From Rallus limicola (lineage: Eukaryota; Chordata; Aves; Gruiformes; Rallidae): a stretch of 64,000 nucleotides of DNA. The stretch lies in assembly GCA_022605955.1 (NCBI GenBank), contig JAKCOZ010000007.1, positions 12,095,501 through 12,159,500 on the forward strand, read 5' to 3'. Position 1 is the first letter of the stretch; each line of letters starts with the position of its first letter. A program made the translations under genes and the position numbers. Shown here in pieces: positions 50,871 to 63,900 of the stretch. A model generated the notes under the pieces. It saw only the letters and a list, made by a program, of their open reading frames with translations, ran no database searches and was not told the DNA's origin.

Positions 50871-53800
50871 GCTCCAAGGTACGGATAAGGGAACTATGTG
50901 TCATCTGTATCAGACTGGGGCAGCAAAGTAGCAAACATTAGGTTTTGTGGGACATCATTGGAAGACAAGCTTAGTAGATAATACCATGTTTGTTGTGACT
51001 AAGAGAAAACTGATTAAAAAAAACCCAAAACACAACAAGGCCAACAATAGAACAACACAAAAGAAGTGTACTTACATTTCTGCTATTTTCCTTCATCTCC
51101 ATTTTGGTTCCTGGCCAGACCACAGAAAAACACCTGGATGGCAAACAATGCCATTTCTGACAGACAGAAGTAAAGTAAAGGATGGGCTAAACCTGGTGGG
51201 GTTTTTTTAAGTTATAGATGAGATCTGCTAAAAATAAGAATGACATTTGTATCACCTTAGTCCCGGATCAGCGCTCTGGTCTTGCTGACCGAGATGCCCA
51301 AAATGCAGGGACAGGCTGTGCTGAGAAGAAAGGGCTCTGCAACAGTAGGTGGAGGCCCAGCAATGGCCAGAGTCAGAGAGCTCTAGGGAACTAGTTTATT
51401 GGGAATGCTGTGAGCAAGAACCATGTTCACATTCTGCACATGGCACCCAAATGCAATGGGAGAAGCACACGGTGGTGTTGGGAACTTTTTCACAGCTGTG
51501 AGCCCTTGATCCATGGCTACGAGATTGCGGAAAAAAACAGCCCTAAACTTCAAGCCTGTCTACATGATGGAAGAGCAATAATTCTAAGGATCTGGAGTAT
51601 TTCACTTATTAATGCAGAAATACAGTGGGTCACACAGTTCTGAGCTGGGGTCATTTTCTTCAAGAAACATCAGCCAACAGTGCAGCTCCCACAGCCCAGA
51701 TGGTTTTCCGCAGGGTTAGACATAGGTCATGTATGCAAATCTCATGCATCATCACAGAAAACTACTTAGATTTTACAGGACTGTCAAACTAGGACAGATT
51801 TTTTTAATTTCTCATGTGCACTGAGCAAAGGCACACAGTCTACATGCACCTATCATGTTCCTCCCACCAAAAGACACCTACATCCCCTTCTCCACCACGA
51901 AGCAGTCATTCTCTGAATTTGAAGCAAACATGGAATTCACTTACAGAGCACCACATCACTGTTACAGAACTGTGGAGGGAAATATGAGCTAAAGCAGCTG
52001 CCTTTCTGAAGATTCAGAGGGATGCCATGGTGGCTCCAGGGGGGAAGGCTTGCCTCATTCATCCATAGACAGAATCACCTCCCCATTTTCTTTGGCTGCC
52101 TCAAAGCAGCTCCTTTTTATCACCTCTCCCTGACTGAGGACAATGATGTAAAAAAAAAAAATTGAGCCATCTGAAAGCATTTGCTGATTAAAGAGCCACT
52201 GCTCTCTCCATCCTCTTACAGGCAGATACCTGGGTCAGTCTGAAGATACTGGGCAGACCATGTCCTAATATGCATTTATCAGGTATTTCAATGGGTGTAA
52301 TTTTGTACCTAAGCCTTAATACCTCTTTGGAGAGTGATTTCAACTTTGGGGATTATTCCACCCACAAAAATCTTCACAAGTACATGCTAATGACCTTTAA
52401 TGCCAGGAACATAGCGATCATTTTATAAGCTATGGCTGTATCCACATATATTTCAAAATGCTTTAATCAATTATATTATTTCCCTACTACAACCCATGTT
52501 TGAATTAATCTTTTAACTGCCACTTCAAAATTTATGAAGCTAACAGAAATAAATTCTTTCACAAACGTAGTAATCTTTTATGATTTTTATTTTCTTATGG
52601 ATACTTATAAATGCTACAGAGTGTAAGTTAGTTATTTTTAAATGATACATGTCTTTTATCAGTTATTTGTCTTCCAAAGGGAAAAATAAACCAGTTTTGA
52701 ACTTGGCAATGTGTAAAATTGATTTTTAAATGCAGAGCAGGAAATTCTTTTGGTGAAAAATCAGGGTAATTTTGATAATGTAAGGCTAAGTTTTTACTGA
52801 GGATAATACAGAAAAAAAAAATTTGATAATTTTCTTGGATCCTACTATTTGCAGCCTATGATTTGTTACTTACCCTTTCAAATTTGTGATAATTGGTTGT
52901 AATAAATTAATTACTGAGGCAGATAACAGATAATTTCCCTGTAACTAGTTAAAATCTTTTGTTACAATTTTATCCAAATTCTCTTATAGGTTAAAAATTC
53001 CCATTAATGAGATGCAAGCCAACTATAGCCTGGCATAAATAATAACAGTACTGAACATGATGTACAGGCTACATATAACATCTGGGATTAAGGAACAAAT
53101 TTAAGACTATGAACTTCACAGTTGGGCTTCTTTGAGGTTCTCTGCTGTGTGGTTTGAGCATATACAGGCTTAGATTCTTCAAGCCTTGAGACGATTTGAA
53201 AAGCTCAGAATTTCAAAGTAAAATTCACATAGAATGTATAGAATTGCTAATATCCTGTTTACATGTGAAAAGAGGGATTTTAATATATAAGCATGTTTGG
53301 TTCCAGTCTGAACAAAGCCCTGTGTTCCTCTTTGGGTCTATATGAGTGTGAGTTTTAAATGGATTGACAAGAGCTCTTGAGAAACAAATCACGGCAGCAA
53401 GGAATATTATGGAATATAGCTGCAGCTTTCTTGGCCACCCACAGACTGAAAAAGGCTATTTCGGTCTCCATCATTTCCCCAGTCAGATTTTCAGATTACA
53501 AGCCATGGTGACAAATGACACATTATTTTATATAAGTGTGCCAGATACTGGTGAATCAAGTATTTTCTTGAAGCTTAGTTTATACTAGTTGTGGAAAAAC
53601 AAGACGGAATATGTGCATAGACTTTTCTAGAGTCAGTTCTGTGGATTATAAGTGGTCTGTGAACAATACAAAATCATCAAGAATTGGGAATATGTTCTGC
53701 ATTTGTAAATCGACATAAGGAGTATCAAGGTGCTTACAGATGACCTTGTCACCTATTTATTATAAAGTACATGACACCTGTCCTTGAGGGAATAACATTT

Positions 53801-56800
53801 ACTATTCTGATTGCTATCTTTTCCAGAAGTAGGTATTTAAAGTACATTAATTCTATTCTCATAGAATGAAAAAAACCCAAAACTTCAGTGCTATATGTTT
53901 CACTTCATTTCCCTTGATATCCTACTTTAAAATATCTCCTTACAGACAGATGATGTTCTTATTGAGCATTTTATGTGACTAAATAAGACCTGTAACTTTG
54001 TAAAAATTAAAAATGCATCTTGAAGTCTGTTAAAGGCATTTTTTCATTGAAAAAAAACCCCAGTGCCTGTAAAGGAACATCAACCATGCTATGCTGATGG
54101 TCTAAAATTGATAAAGAGCAAGGTTCTGGCAAGGAAAGAATAGGTAACAGAACAGGTAACAGTGGAGAGTCATGATGTGTTCCAAGAGCTGCTAGGACCT
54201 GCTGTATGAGTGGAAAACCCACTGTTGTGGTGATACTGGTTAAAAAAAGGCTCTCCCATCTGCCCCCCAAGCACCCGTACCATTTTTCTTATATATTGAT
54301 CTTAATTGTCCACTACTACAGGGAGTTTCTTTCCCTATGTGCTTTCTAAAAGCCTTAGTTCTCAGCTCTTCTTTTCCCAGCACTTTCACAGTGAGACTTT
54401 TGTGTGACAGGTGCATGCAGCGGTGTTTGGCTTCCAAGTGTCAGAATCACTGTCCACGATCTTCATGAACTATACTTCAGCCACAAAAAAGAGATTGGGT
54501 GCTGTAATAATTTTCCTAAAGGAAAAGAGGACAAATGTCCTGTTGCAGATAGATAGTCAATACAGCTGTACAAAGGATGTCACTCATTTTCTTGTTGGGT
54601 GACATTCTTTTCACCTCCATCTTTTTTAAACAATGCCATTTTATCTTCATGAATGGCCTCTATTTCTTCCATTTTTTATGCTGTGCCTCCTCTGTCACTT
54701 CATCCCTACTGGTAACTTGCATGGTGTCAGTTGACTGGAGCTGCAGAACCTATCACAGAAGCCAAAGTACCACCAGCTTTTTACATGAATTTTTTTTATT
54801 AGTGTTGCCTGTACTACACAAAAACAATTCTGACTTAAAATGCTGATTCATGTTTTTGTCTACATCCTAAGCTTACCTGAAATATGATCTCTGTGTATGA
54901 AAGAATTCTATGGTGTGTTTGTACAAAAAAGACAACACAAAATTAACCTTGTAACCATGTGTAAAACTGGAAGTCATGCTTATTTCAGACAATAGCATGC
55001 CATCAGTTTGATAATACCTAAAAGTATTGCACACTGTTTTCACCTGGCTTGGTAGAGTTCATCTTCAGCATGGTCTCACTGCTAATGAAGTCCCCATTGG
55101 AAATTGGATGTGGGATTGGCCCTAGACAGGGTAGCTAAAAGATCGTAAATATTTGTTTCCACTTTGTTTAAAATCTATGCTCTCAAGGTTTGAGTGTTGT
55201 CCTCAGCAGGGTGTGAGCAAAGAGGATCTGCAGTGCTGCTTTACTTTCGTGTTTGAATAGTTTTTGTTTCGTTACATTTCACTTATTTCAATTCTCAGGC
55301 ATGTATTTTAATCATCCTAGTCCTAATACATGTATAGCTGTAATAACTTATTTTTTCAATCTTGTCAGGAGAACTGTCAGTTCAAACCATTCAATCTTTC
55401 AGTAGAACGACCATAGGGCAGATAACTTCGTTAGCTTGTGGCTATCAAGAACTCTGTTAACATCGATCAGTATTAAGAAACGGGGAAAAATAAGGATCTA
55501 GATGAGAACTGAAGTACAAATCTGTTCAATTAGGCATGAAACCTATCACTGCATATTCTCGTGCATTTATCAACTCACCACTTTAACTATACACTCTTCA
55601 GAGCAACTCTATTATCTTTGTATTTGGCTTGCACGAAGCCATCTTTTTAAATCCTCCTCCCCCTCAATGGCTCACTGCACATTACTGAAGCTAATGTTTA
55701 TAGAAGGAATTCATAATGAACAGAAACAGTTTTGTTTGCGCCGGTTTGGTGGAAGAAGACCCCTGAACATATTCATATGAAAATTACTTTTCATTTCGAG
55801 AAGCCTAAACGAGCTGAGAGGAAAAAAAGTTGGCAGAGAAGCTTTTTACCAGCCTTTTAATTTTTATCATCCTCCCGGATGTCTTCAGCTTGACTACAGA
55901 AAAGCGTTTTCAAGAGCTAAAAGGGGGAACAGAGGACGCGGATGGGGCTACAGCAGCTCCCCGCAAAACACCCCCTGCCTGACACAGGCAGCCTGACGGG
56001 CCGGCTCTGTCCCACGCCGCGCCCGAGCGGAGGCTCCGTCTCCCTGCCCGCAGCAGCCGCGGGATTTCCCTGCCCGTGCCCGCGGCTCTCTGCAGCGTCG
56101 GCGGGCGTCGGTGAGGCCGCTCCGGCTGAGCCCGGCTCCCGGCACACGCCGCGGGGGAGCCCGCGGGGCTCGGTGCTCCCCGCAACCAGCGCTGGGGAGC
56201 GGGTTGCTGAGGGGCGTCTCCCTCGGCGGCTCCCCCCCTTCTCCTTTTCCTCCTGCGTTAATTCTCCTCCTCCTCCGCAGCCTTCGCGGAGGCGGGTGTG
56301 TTCCTGGAGGGCCCCGTCCTGAGGGGAGATCCGGCTCCCCTGCGGTGGCCGCTCCTCACCGGTCTGTGCGTGTGCGATGTGTGTGCACATACATACCTAG
56401 ATACATCTATTACACGCATGGGTGTGCGTATGTGTGTCACTGATCTGCTGCTACGTTACACACTATCACTTCAGCGCTACACGACGGGGGCGATGCCTGC
56501 GGGCTGATCTCCAGCGTGTCACCGTGTGTGCCGCTGTCAAGCGGCACGGCCGGGCGGGGGAGGCGGGCGAGCACCGACACAGCAGCTTCAGGGAAGCACA
56601 GCGGGGCGTCATCGCCCTCCCCGCCTTTGGGGCTCCCTCCTCGTCCGCAGTAGTCCAGGGCGGGAGCGGGTGTCGTTGTGCTCCTGTGCGCAGTAGGGGC
56701 CGTAGAGACATGGCCCGCGTTAGGGGCTGGGCGATGGGAGGAAAGGTCGCGCTCGAACCGGCGGCGCCGCTGCCGCGCCGAGTCAGTATGGCAAAGTGGT

Positions 56801-57010
56801 AAAACCGGCACCAAATTTCGTCCGAACGCAGGGGTTGATGTATGTTCTCTCTGGGGAGCGGTTAGCCCGGACCCAGACACGCAGCCGGGAGAAACGGCGG
56901 TCGGGGAAGTTGAGGAGAAATGGAGGCTCACTGAGGCGAGAGGGGGGCGGATAACTTTCGCGCCCTGGCACGGGGGAGACCCGGTAGCCGTAGCTCCGGA
57001 GGACGGGGAG

Positions 57011-57085
57011 GAGGGAGCTCCGCGGGCTCCAGGACAGGGGGCTACCCCGCGGGCTCCAGGACAGCGGGCTACTCCGCGGCCTGGG
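57011..57085. repeat. 27-base minisatellite, about 2.8 copies
   Basis: The unit, with core 'cgcgggctccaggacag', repeats at 57011-57037, 57038-57064 and partly from 57065. The 27-base period preserves the reading frame and creates a repeated APRAPGQ-type string in a spurious open frame. Confidence 0.9.
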
Positions 57086-57762
57086 GGCGGTGGTGGTGAG
57101 AAACACACATACACCGCCGCACCCCGGTGGGCTGGCAGCTCCAGCGGTGCCAGCAGCGCCGAGGCCGGGATCGCCGGCCGCCGTGACGGGACGGGCCGGG
57201 ACAGGCGCGGCGGGAGAGCCGCGTTCCCCCGGCGGGCCCGGCAGAGCCTGCCGCTGGTCGCCGGAGACGTCCTCCCCCCCGCCGTGCGGCGCGGCGCCGC
57301 GCCCCGCCTAATCGCCCGCTCGCCCCGCTCCGCCAGGGGGGCCGGCCTGGGGGAGGGCTGCGCGTCACCGGATCTCGTGGCGCCGGCAGCAGGGTGGCGT
57401 TACGGAGCGCCCCGGGAGCGGCGGAGGGGCGGGCGGGGGTCCCGGGCGGGGCCGGCATCGCCGCGGCTGGCTGCGGCCGCGGTGGCGGCGGCGCGCCGCC
57501 TCGCCTCCCCTTGCCTCGCCTCGCCTGGCCGCTCGCTGCCGCGGAGGGGCGGCGCTGCCTCCCCGTACTCCCCCGCCCCGGCGCCCCCGCTCCGTCTCCG
57601 GGAAGGGCGCGGGGAGCCCCTCGCTCCCCCTCGGCGCGGCGGCGGAGTTTGAGCCGGCGACGGCAGCGGCGGCTTGGGTGCGATGCCCTGTTAGCCGGCG
57701 GCCCGCCCCCGAGGTAGCGCCGGCGAGAAGGGGCGCGCGTTGCGGGGGCTGTGACTGGCACC

Positions 57763-57816
57763 ATGGGCACCGGGCTGGAGGGCGCGGCGGCCGGGCTCTC
57801 TGCGCGCTCCGGCTGA
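57763..57816 (+). other. Upstream ORF, strong Kozak context
   Basis: The start lies in GGCACCATGGG, which matches the vertebrate Kozak consensus at -3 (A) and +4 (G). It encodes the 17 residues MGTGLEGAAAGLSARSG and stops at TGA 57814. If the leader is transcribed, most scanning ribosomes should initiate here, so this uORF would be expected to lower translation of the main protein or make it dependent on reinitiation. It could also be an in-frame alternative start only if splicing removed its stop, for which I see no sign. Confidence 0.5.
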
Positions 57817-57825
57817 GCCCCGGAG

Positions 57826-57861
57826 ATGTGCCGGCGCCCTGTGGAAATATTTTGGAAATAG
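57826..57861 (+). other. Second short upstream ORF
   Basis: The start at 57826 (GGAGATGTG) has a G at -3 but T at +4, a moderate context. It encodes 11 residues, MCRRPVEIFWK, and ends at TAG 57859. It lies only 9 bases after the preceding uORF stop, too close for efficient reinitiation, so the two together would be restrictive. Confidence 0.45.
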
Positions 57862-57943
57862 CGCGGAGCGGACCGAGGAGGACGAGCGGCGCACAGCATT
57901 TACCCGGCTGAGCGGAGGTCTCCCGGCGGTGGTGTACAGGCAA

Positions 57944-57949
57944 GTGAGT
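57944..57949 (+). other. Splice donor of first exon
   Basis: GTGAGT follows CAA at the downstream side of the CpG island. It is close to the vertebrate consensus (MAG|GTRAGT) and is the best plus-strand donor near the island's right edge. Confidence 0.65.
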
Positions 57950-60900
57950 GCTCCGCTTCTGCTGCCTTTTCCTTGCGTTATACCTTCGTCTCCAGTGACT
58001 TTTCCCCCCCCCCTGCAGCTGTCGGCCGCCCGCTCCTGGTTTGGAGGCAGGATCGAGCCAGCGGCAGTTTTCGGGCGTTTAGGTGCAGGACGTTTGTGGT
58101 GGGGATTGCAGGGGAGCCCAGCTCCCAACTCTGCCGGAGTCCGCGGCGGGCATCCAGCCGCTGGTGCGGTGCTCCGGCGTGGGAGCCGGCAAGGAAGCGC
58201 GACGTCCCAGCGCTTCCCGCTTCTGCAACTGTGAGAGATGATGCAGCCTTACAGGCGTTAATGTAAAATGCCTTCTTCTTTGTGCTGAGCTGTAACTAAA
58301 TTGTAGGAGTCTCTTAATTGCTTCTTGCAGGGGAGAGGCAAGGTGGATACTCACCTTTCAGGCCCATTTAAGGATTAAGATAGTGAACCCAGAGTTTTGG
58401 TTTGTTACGCCTTTAACTTTACTGTGCCCTACCTAGTGATTTTCTTTGAGACGCTCTTGCTGTGAGGATATGGTTTGCCCAGCCTTGTTTGCTTGCTTAC
58501 TTTTCGCCTGTGGATGTTTATTGCTGTACTTGACATTGGCATGCAACAAAAAAAGTTGACGGCAATTTATTTCAGTATATGGAGCGCGGGCTGCAGGCAG
58601 GGGACTAATTCTGCTCTCGGAGGAACTCCACTTCAAAGGAAGAGGCCCACGGGGCTGTAATCTCTCGCTAGGAACTCCAAAGAGCTCAGAGCAGACCTGT
58701 CACACTGCTAAGAACGAATCCTCCTGTTCACCTCTCAGCGCTGATAGCTCATAAGCTAAGCAGCCTGAGTTTCGGTATCTATGAAACACCTGTCTCCGAA
58801 AGGCGGGGGATACAGATGCGAGTTCTGGGCAGGTCTGGGAGCAGACAGAACTTCTGGCAGGGTTTAATTAAGTCTGCTCTTATTGATTTCCTTCGTGTCT
58901 TCTCTCTGAGCCTGGTAACTATAATCTTTTACAGTGACCTTGATGTACGTTCTGTTCTAACACGAAAGAAGCCCAAAATAAAAGTATTTACCCAGATCCA
59001 TAGCTAAGCTCTGACATTTCACTAAGAGCTCAGTCAGTTCCAGCGTGTGTGGCAGTTTCAGCAGGGGCACAGGGCACGGTATGTGTGTAGGAAATTACTT
59101 GGGGAAGTAACTTGCTTGCAGTGATGAAAGTGTAAGTTGCAATGTTGGAAGCATATGCTCCTGCAGAATTATCACTGTGCGTGAAGTGTTTGTTGAGTTT
59201 TGGATATTTTGTTTATTAATCAGTGAGGTCTGAAGCGGAAAAAGGGGTGTGTGGGTGTGCGTGAGCTTCCCAGGTTAAATGCATGTTAATTTGCCAGCAG
59301 CAAGGCATCGTTTTATGCATCGAAATACACATTTTTGCATACATGCAATATTGACATAACAAGATTAAAAGATGCTGACGTATCAGTACGGTGAACATGT
59401 AACTAATTCAAGTTTATAGCAGAAAGATAAAGCGAGACTTTCCTGTAATGCTGACTGGAGATCTATCTGGGTAAGCGTGCTGGGAGGAGTGGCATTTGTT
59501 TTGGTGCAGTTTATGGGAACAGTTCCTGGGGTTCATATTTCTGATTCTCTGGAGATACTGTGAAACGCAATTAGAATAACTGTTGCTAGACAATGGGATC
59601 TATCCGTTACTTAAAATACTCAACTGCTTCTGTGTCATATAGCAAAAGTACAGTTTTTAGCAAAGTCTGGCTATGGTTTGATTGTAGCAGTTCCTTCCTC
59701 TGTTGCAGAGTGGCAGGCTTTCACTAGGCATGTGGAAGGGAGATCATAAAACACTGAAGCATGCAGTGATCTGGAATTCATTTGGGCTATATATTACATT
59801 TGAGGTTTCCACAATTAACATAAGTAACTGCTTATACCTGATATATAAATACATGGGATTTAAAAATTGTATCAGCTTTGTCACTTGTGATGCATGTTAC
59901 AGAGCTCTTCCTTTTCTTTTTAGTCCTTCAAAGTAATCTAATGCTATAGTCGCTCTTTGCCTGGAGAGGAGGAAAGCATAATTTAATGATGTATCATTTG
60001 GCTTTTGCAGTATCTTGTCCCATAGCTATGAAATAATCTAATGAAGATCTCTATCGCTGAATTAAAGAACATGGTGCTCTAGACTTTAATTTACAGTCAG
60101 GTTTTCACTCTGTTACAGGGCCAAAGGAACGAGTTTTCACAGGGTCCAACAGAAAAAAAGACATTTATTTTTCTGTAGAAACTTGAAAGGGGAAGGTAAG
60201 ACCTGAGGTCTCTAGGGTATAATTAAAATTGACGCTTTCTAAGGTATTAATCCAAACCTTCATCTTCACCTATTTTCTTTATCTTTTACTTGGTACTTGT
60301 CAGAAAGCCTTTCTGCATGTTTATATGGATGTAGTTCTTAATTTCAAAAATTTAGGAGTGGCTATCATACAGTAAGGCAGTAGTATCCTCTTTAATGTTC
60401 TATATCCCATCTTGCTTGTATCTTTTGCATCAGAGGCTTCCAATGTACAGTGTGTTCAACTTTGTAACATTCATTTTTATTATAATACCATGCAAATCTC
60501 TTTAATAGAGAGGATATTGACCAGATTCAGACATTTTGGGGCAAGCTCAGAGATTGTGTTACTTTTCTGATTTTTTTCATGTTTGCTCAGACAGGCTGTT
60601 TGGCTTGTCAGGCTTAACTTTCATGAACTGACAGAAAGACCTGTAAGCAAAATTAAACATATCAGCAGTTAAGCATGGGTTTTCTAGTCATCCCAACCCA
60701 GTTGAGTGTGTCATTTCCATTTATTCATTTAAATCAAATGTTAAGACAAACAAACAAGCTGTAGTCTGGTCTCAGTTCTTACCTTTGAAGTGCTCAGATA
60801 AGTACTGTTTCTTCATGCTCACGATTTAGCACAGGTCCTTGTGCTTCAGCTACTAGGAAAACTGTGACACTGTCAGTATTTCTTACCAGTAGTCATCGCC

Positions 60901-63900
60901 AGGTCTGCTTGCATACGTTGTTAAAAAGGTAAGGATTTGTAGTGGATGATAACCCAAATGGATTTAACGTGTGGTGTTTCTTGGCCCTTCTCATGCCAGT
61001 GCTTTCACTTCAGGTTTCCATGAAGAGGACTGAAGGTTGGTGGGTTGAATCCCAATTTAAGGGCACTGCACCAACATGTACCTCTGGCAGTATGCTGTTA
61101 CATTGGCTCAGCGTAATTACACAGCTCACCTTTGGTATTTGCCCTGAGTTTTACCTTCCGTAATTGGAAGAGTCAGAAAGCCTTACTCTCATTGTGGCCA
61201 ACCTAAGTGTTCTGCATTCCTGTTGGAGATCAGGAGAAGGAGAGAAAGCATGCATTAAAAGCCCCAAAGACAAAACAGATAGTGCCTCAAAGATACAGTT
61301 CTAATCAACACCAGGGAATGCAGTAAAGGCACAGCCAGTAAAATTCACATATATATTTAATTATCCAAGGAAGAAATTGCACATCTTGAGAGACTAGTTT
61401 AGTAGGTGATGTATCTACTCCTTATGAAGAAGATCTATGTGATATGGAAATAAAGAGTGTTTTATTTTTTTCATTGCACACTTCAGTTGTGGCTTTCATT
61501 GTCATTTGGGACTCTGAGCCTTATCTTCAGTAATTAGCTTGAGTTGGCCAAAAGAGGTGGAATGTTCAGTTGTATGATGAGTCTGGTGGTGCAGGAGCCA
61601 AAAGCCGGGTTGTTTCTTGGGGACTTGCTCTCTTCAATTTATTAAAGTAATGAGTAGAGGGAAACTAATCAAGAAGAGTGTTTGGGATGAGATTGATTAA
61701 TTTCGTGACTTGTTCTCCAGTTCGCTTTGGGTAGTGTTGGACAAATCCCTAAAAGTTCTTCACTGTGATACTAATGTGAGAGCAGCAATAGATTTGAGTT
61801 ACATATGTATAATTGTTCTAAAATATGGGAATGGGGTTTTGCACATGAGACCAAGAAATGGGTAAATGATACTGCTGGGCAAGGCTTGCTGTCCCACTCA
61901 GGTGTTCTGAATGACCATAACAACAAGGCATGGATGGTTTGTAGAGTGCTATGTTGTATTTCCCAGTGTGGGAAGCTGGAGGTCCCCTGTGCTGGGAGCT
62001 GAACACAGCTGAACACAGTCTTGCCCTGAGGGTAGAATTGTATGTTCCCAGAGTGGAACAAGCCCTGGAGAAGTGCAGAAGTCCCATACTGGTTCTCAAA
62101 GGGTGCTTTGCAACAGCCACTGAAATTCCTGTGTGAGATGTGGTTGAGGTAAAGGCACTGGTGGTTTCCTGCTTTAATGCTGGCATTGATACTGAGTCTG
62201 TGAAAGAACTCATGGTTTCAGAGGTGCCGTGAGTGCAGTTCATTACTGGCTCAATTGGTTAGTTTGCAGATAGCTATAATCTAGATCTTGTCTCAAGAGT
62301 TTTGGATTTTTTTATCTTTTAACTCTGAAGTATGTGTTACTTGCTGTTAGATTTGGGTCTTTCTTCCCTGGTCCGGTGAGTTTTTGGTTCAAAGGTGTGC
62401 TTTTAAAGCTGATGACATCAAGCAATTCTGAACTGTTTGTTGCTTGGAGCTTCTGAGATAACGCTATCAGAGCAGGAACAGTTTATTCATTGGATTATTC
62501 TAACTGGGTTATTTATTTTTTTTACTCAATCTCAGTATATTTTTTCAAATGGTGGATGGTGTACTGGCTTTATTGTTGATGATGTTAGAGATGACTAGTA
62601 ATTAAATTTTATATAGGTTTTGGTGAAAATATTTAAATGGAATTACATTTTAATGTAAGCAAAGGCTGTTTGAATAAAACAAAAATGCCTCCACCTGTTG
62701 TATTAATTTTATTAAAAAGAATACAGCTCTCCCTAAAGAAGTAAGGAGTGCTGTTGATTACATTAATTTTTCTTTGCCTTTCTGTCAAAAACTAAAGGGA
62801 TTTTGACATTGTCCTGTAGAGATGACACGAGTGATAGCAATCCAACTCTCTGATTTTTCTTGGTATAAAGACTGTTTTGCTATTTTTATTGTATATAGTA
62901 TAAATATGTCATTGATTTCAAAAGATACAGTACTAAGCTCCTGGAATTTTTTTCCAAGTTTGATATTCGTACATAGTATAGTTGTTAATATTGCCTTACT
63001 ATAGAGCATTGGTTCTTAATTACAGAATTGTTTCTGAAATTCTTTTAATGAAATACTTTGCTATTTCTAAATACATGTTCATTCAGCCTATGTGAGAGAG
63101 CTATTTCTAGTTGCTCTGCATGGCAAAATGTTTTGATTGACTATTTTAACAGTTGTGAATAATGAACTGTATGTTTCAGCTTCTGCAACATAAATGGACA
63201 TTGATTTTCTTTGGCTTGCTTTTGACCCCTAAGAAAGTAAAACAATTAGAATTATGCTTGTAAGAGAAGTCTTGTCCCTCACTCCTGTTATTTTATATAT
63301 GTAATAGCCAGCCTTTGAGAACTGATCTGCATTAATTGGATTTTTTTTTTCAAGTGAAAAAAGAGGACAAAATCATGAGCTCTACAGCTGTCTTGCAGCT
63401 CCAGGTTTGATCACGCAGAGCTGTATCCATGGCCAGTCAGGATCGCAGCTGTACCTTCCCGAATGCTGCAGAATGCTCATGCAGTTCTCTGCACTCCAGT
63501 TATTAAATGGGAAACATTTATGTGGTGATATAAGGGTTTGGTTCATGCAGAGCAGTTGTTGTCATGTAACAAAACACACACTGAGGCATTCATAGAGCTC
63601 TTTGCTGAAGATAGATTATGAATAAGACTTAGCATCAGGCTTCTGTCTCTATGGGTTTTAACATTTGGAGTGCCTTCGTTCTCATCTTGTGGGTTATACC
63701 TTTTGCTGTTTTATGAAGCAGCTTTATGAACACAGTGTAATATATAATAAAAACTAGACTTTTCAAAATCAGGGTTAGGCTTTAATAACATGGAGAAATG
63801 GATGTTGCTGAAGCTGGAGCAGTTAACACATTATGAATGAGGCATGATTGGCCACTGCCAGGGGTGCAGTTAGTGCCAGACCTCCCTGTCAGCAAACTAA

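Larger units (their letters stand above)
42766..55880. other. AT-rich intergenic stretch, no gene seen
   Basis: No convincing coding exon is present; the longest frames (113-122 codons) have no recognisable domain. Contents are a GT-rich tract near 44210-44235, a 12-base tandem duplication at 48198-48221, and a GC-richer patch at 50440-50870. Two AT-rich segments (49050-49420 and 52880-53060) have the low-repeat, TAAT- and AGATAA-bearing look of conserved non-coding DNA, but this needs alignment. Confidence 0.5.
57600..57943 (+). other. Probable non-coding first exon
   Basis: This is the likely 5' leader exon of a plus-strand gene whose coding exons lie beyond the window. The right border is set by a strong donor (CAA|GTGAGTG, GT at 57944). 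The left border is the transcription start, which I cannot place, so 57600 is arbitrary. Every ATG in the interval opens only a short frame: 57683-57694 (3 residues), 57763-57816 (17 residues) and 57826-57861 (11 residues). After the last one, 82 bases run to the donor without an ATG. This fits an untranslated exon with the main start in a later exon. The gene is not identified. Whether 5' end mapping agrees is the main uncertainty. Confidence 0.6.
55930..58240. promoter_or_regulatory. CpG island promoter
   Basis: At about 55.93 kb the sequence changes from AT-rich desert to dense CpG, and at about 58.24 kb it reverts. The densest part is 56.98-57.9 kb. GC boxes of the GGGCGG type cluster at 57426-57453. 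No TATA box is evident at a sensible distance from the exon, as usual for CpG-island promoters, so initiation is probably dispersed. The strong donor at 57944 puts transcription on the plus strand; a divergent minus-strand transcript cannot be excluded. The many long open frames here on both strands come from the scarcity of AT-rich stop codons and should not be read as proteins. Confidence 0.9.

Noticed and set aside
56678..57652. 324-codon plus-strand open frame in the CpG island
   Set aside because: It spans the promoter and a 27-base minisatellite, its translation is low-complexity R/A/G/P-rich, equally long frames exist on the other strand, and it ends before the splice donor. GC-rich DNA lacks stop codons, so the length means little.
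57069..57899. 276-codon minus-strand frame, and 192- and 225-codon frames nearby
   Set aside because: Same compositional artefact; the translations are arginine/proline/alanine-rich with no domain and overlap one another on both strands.
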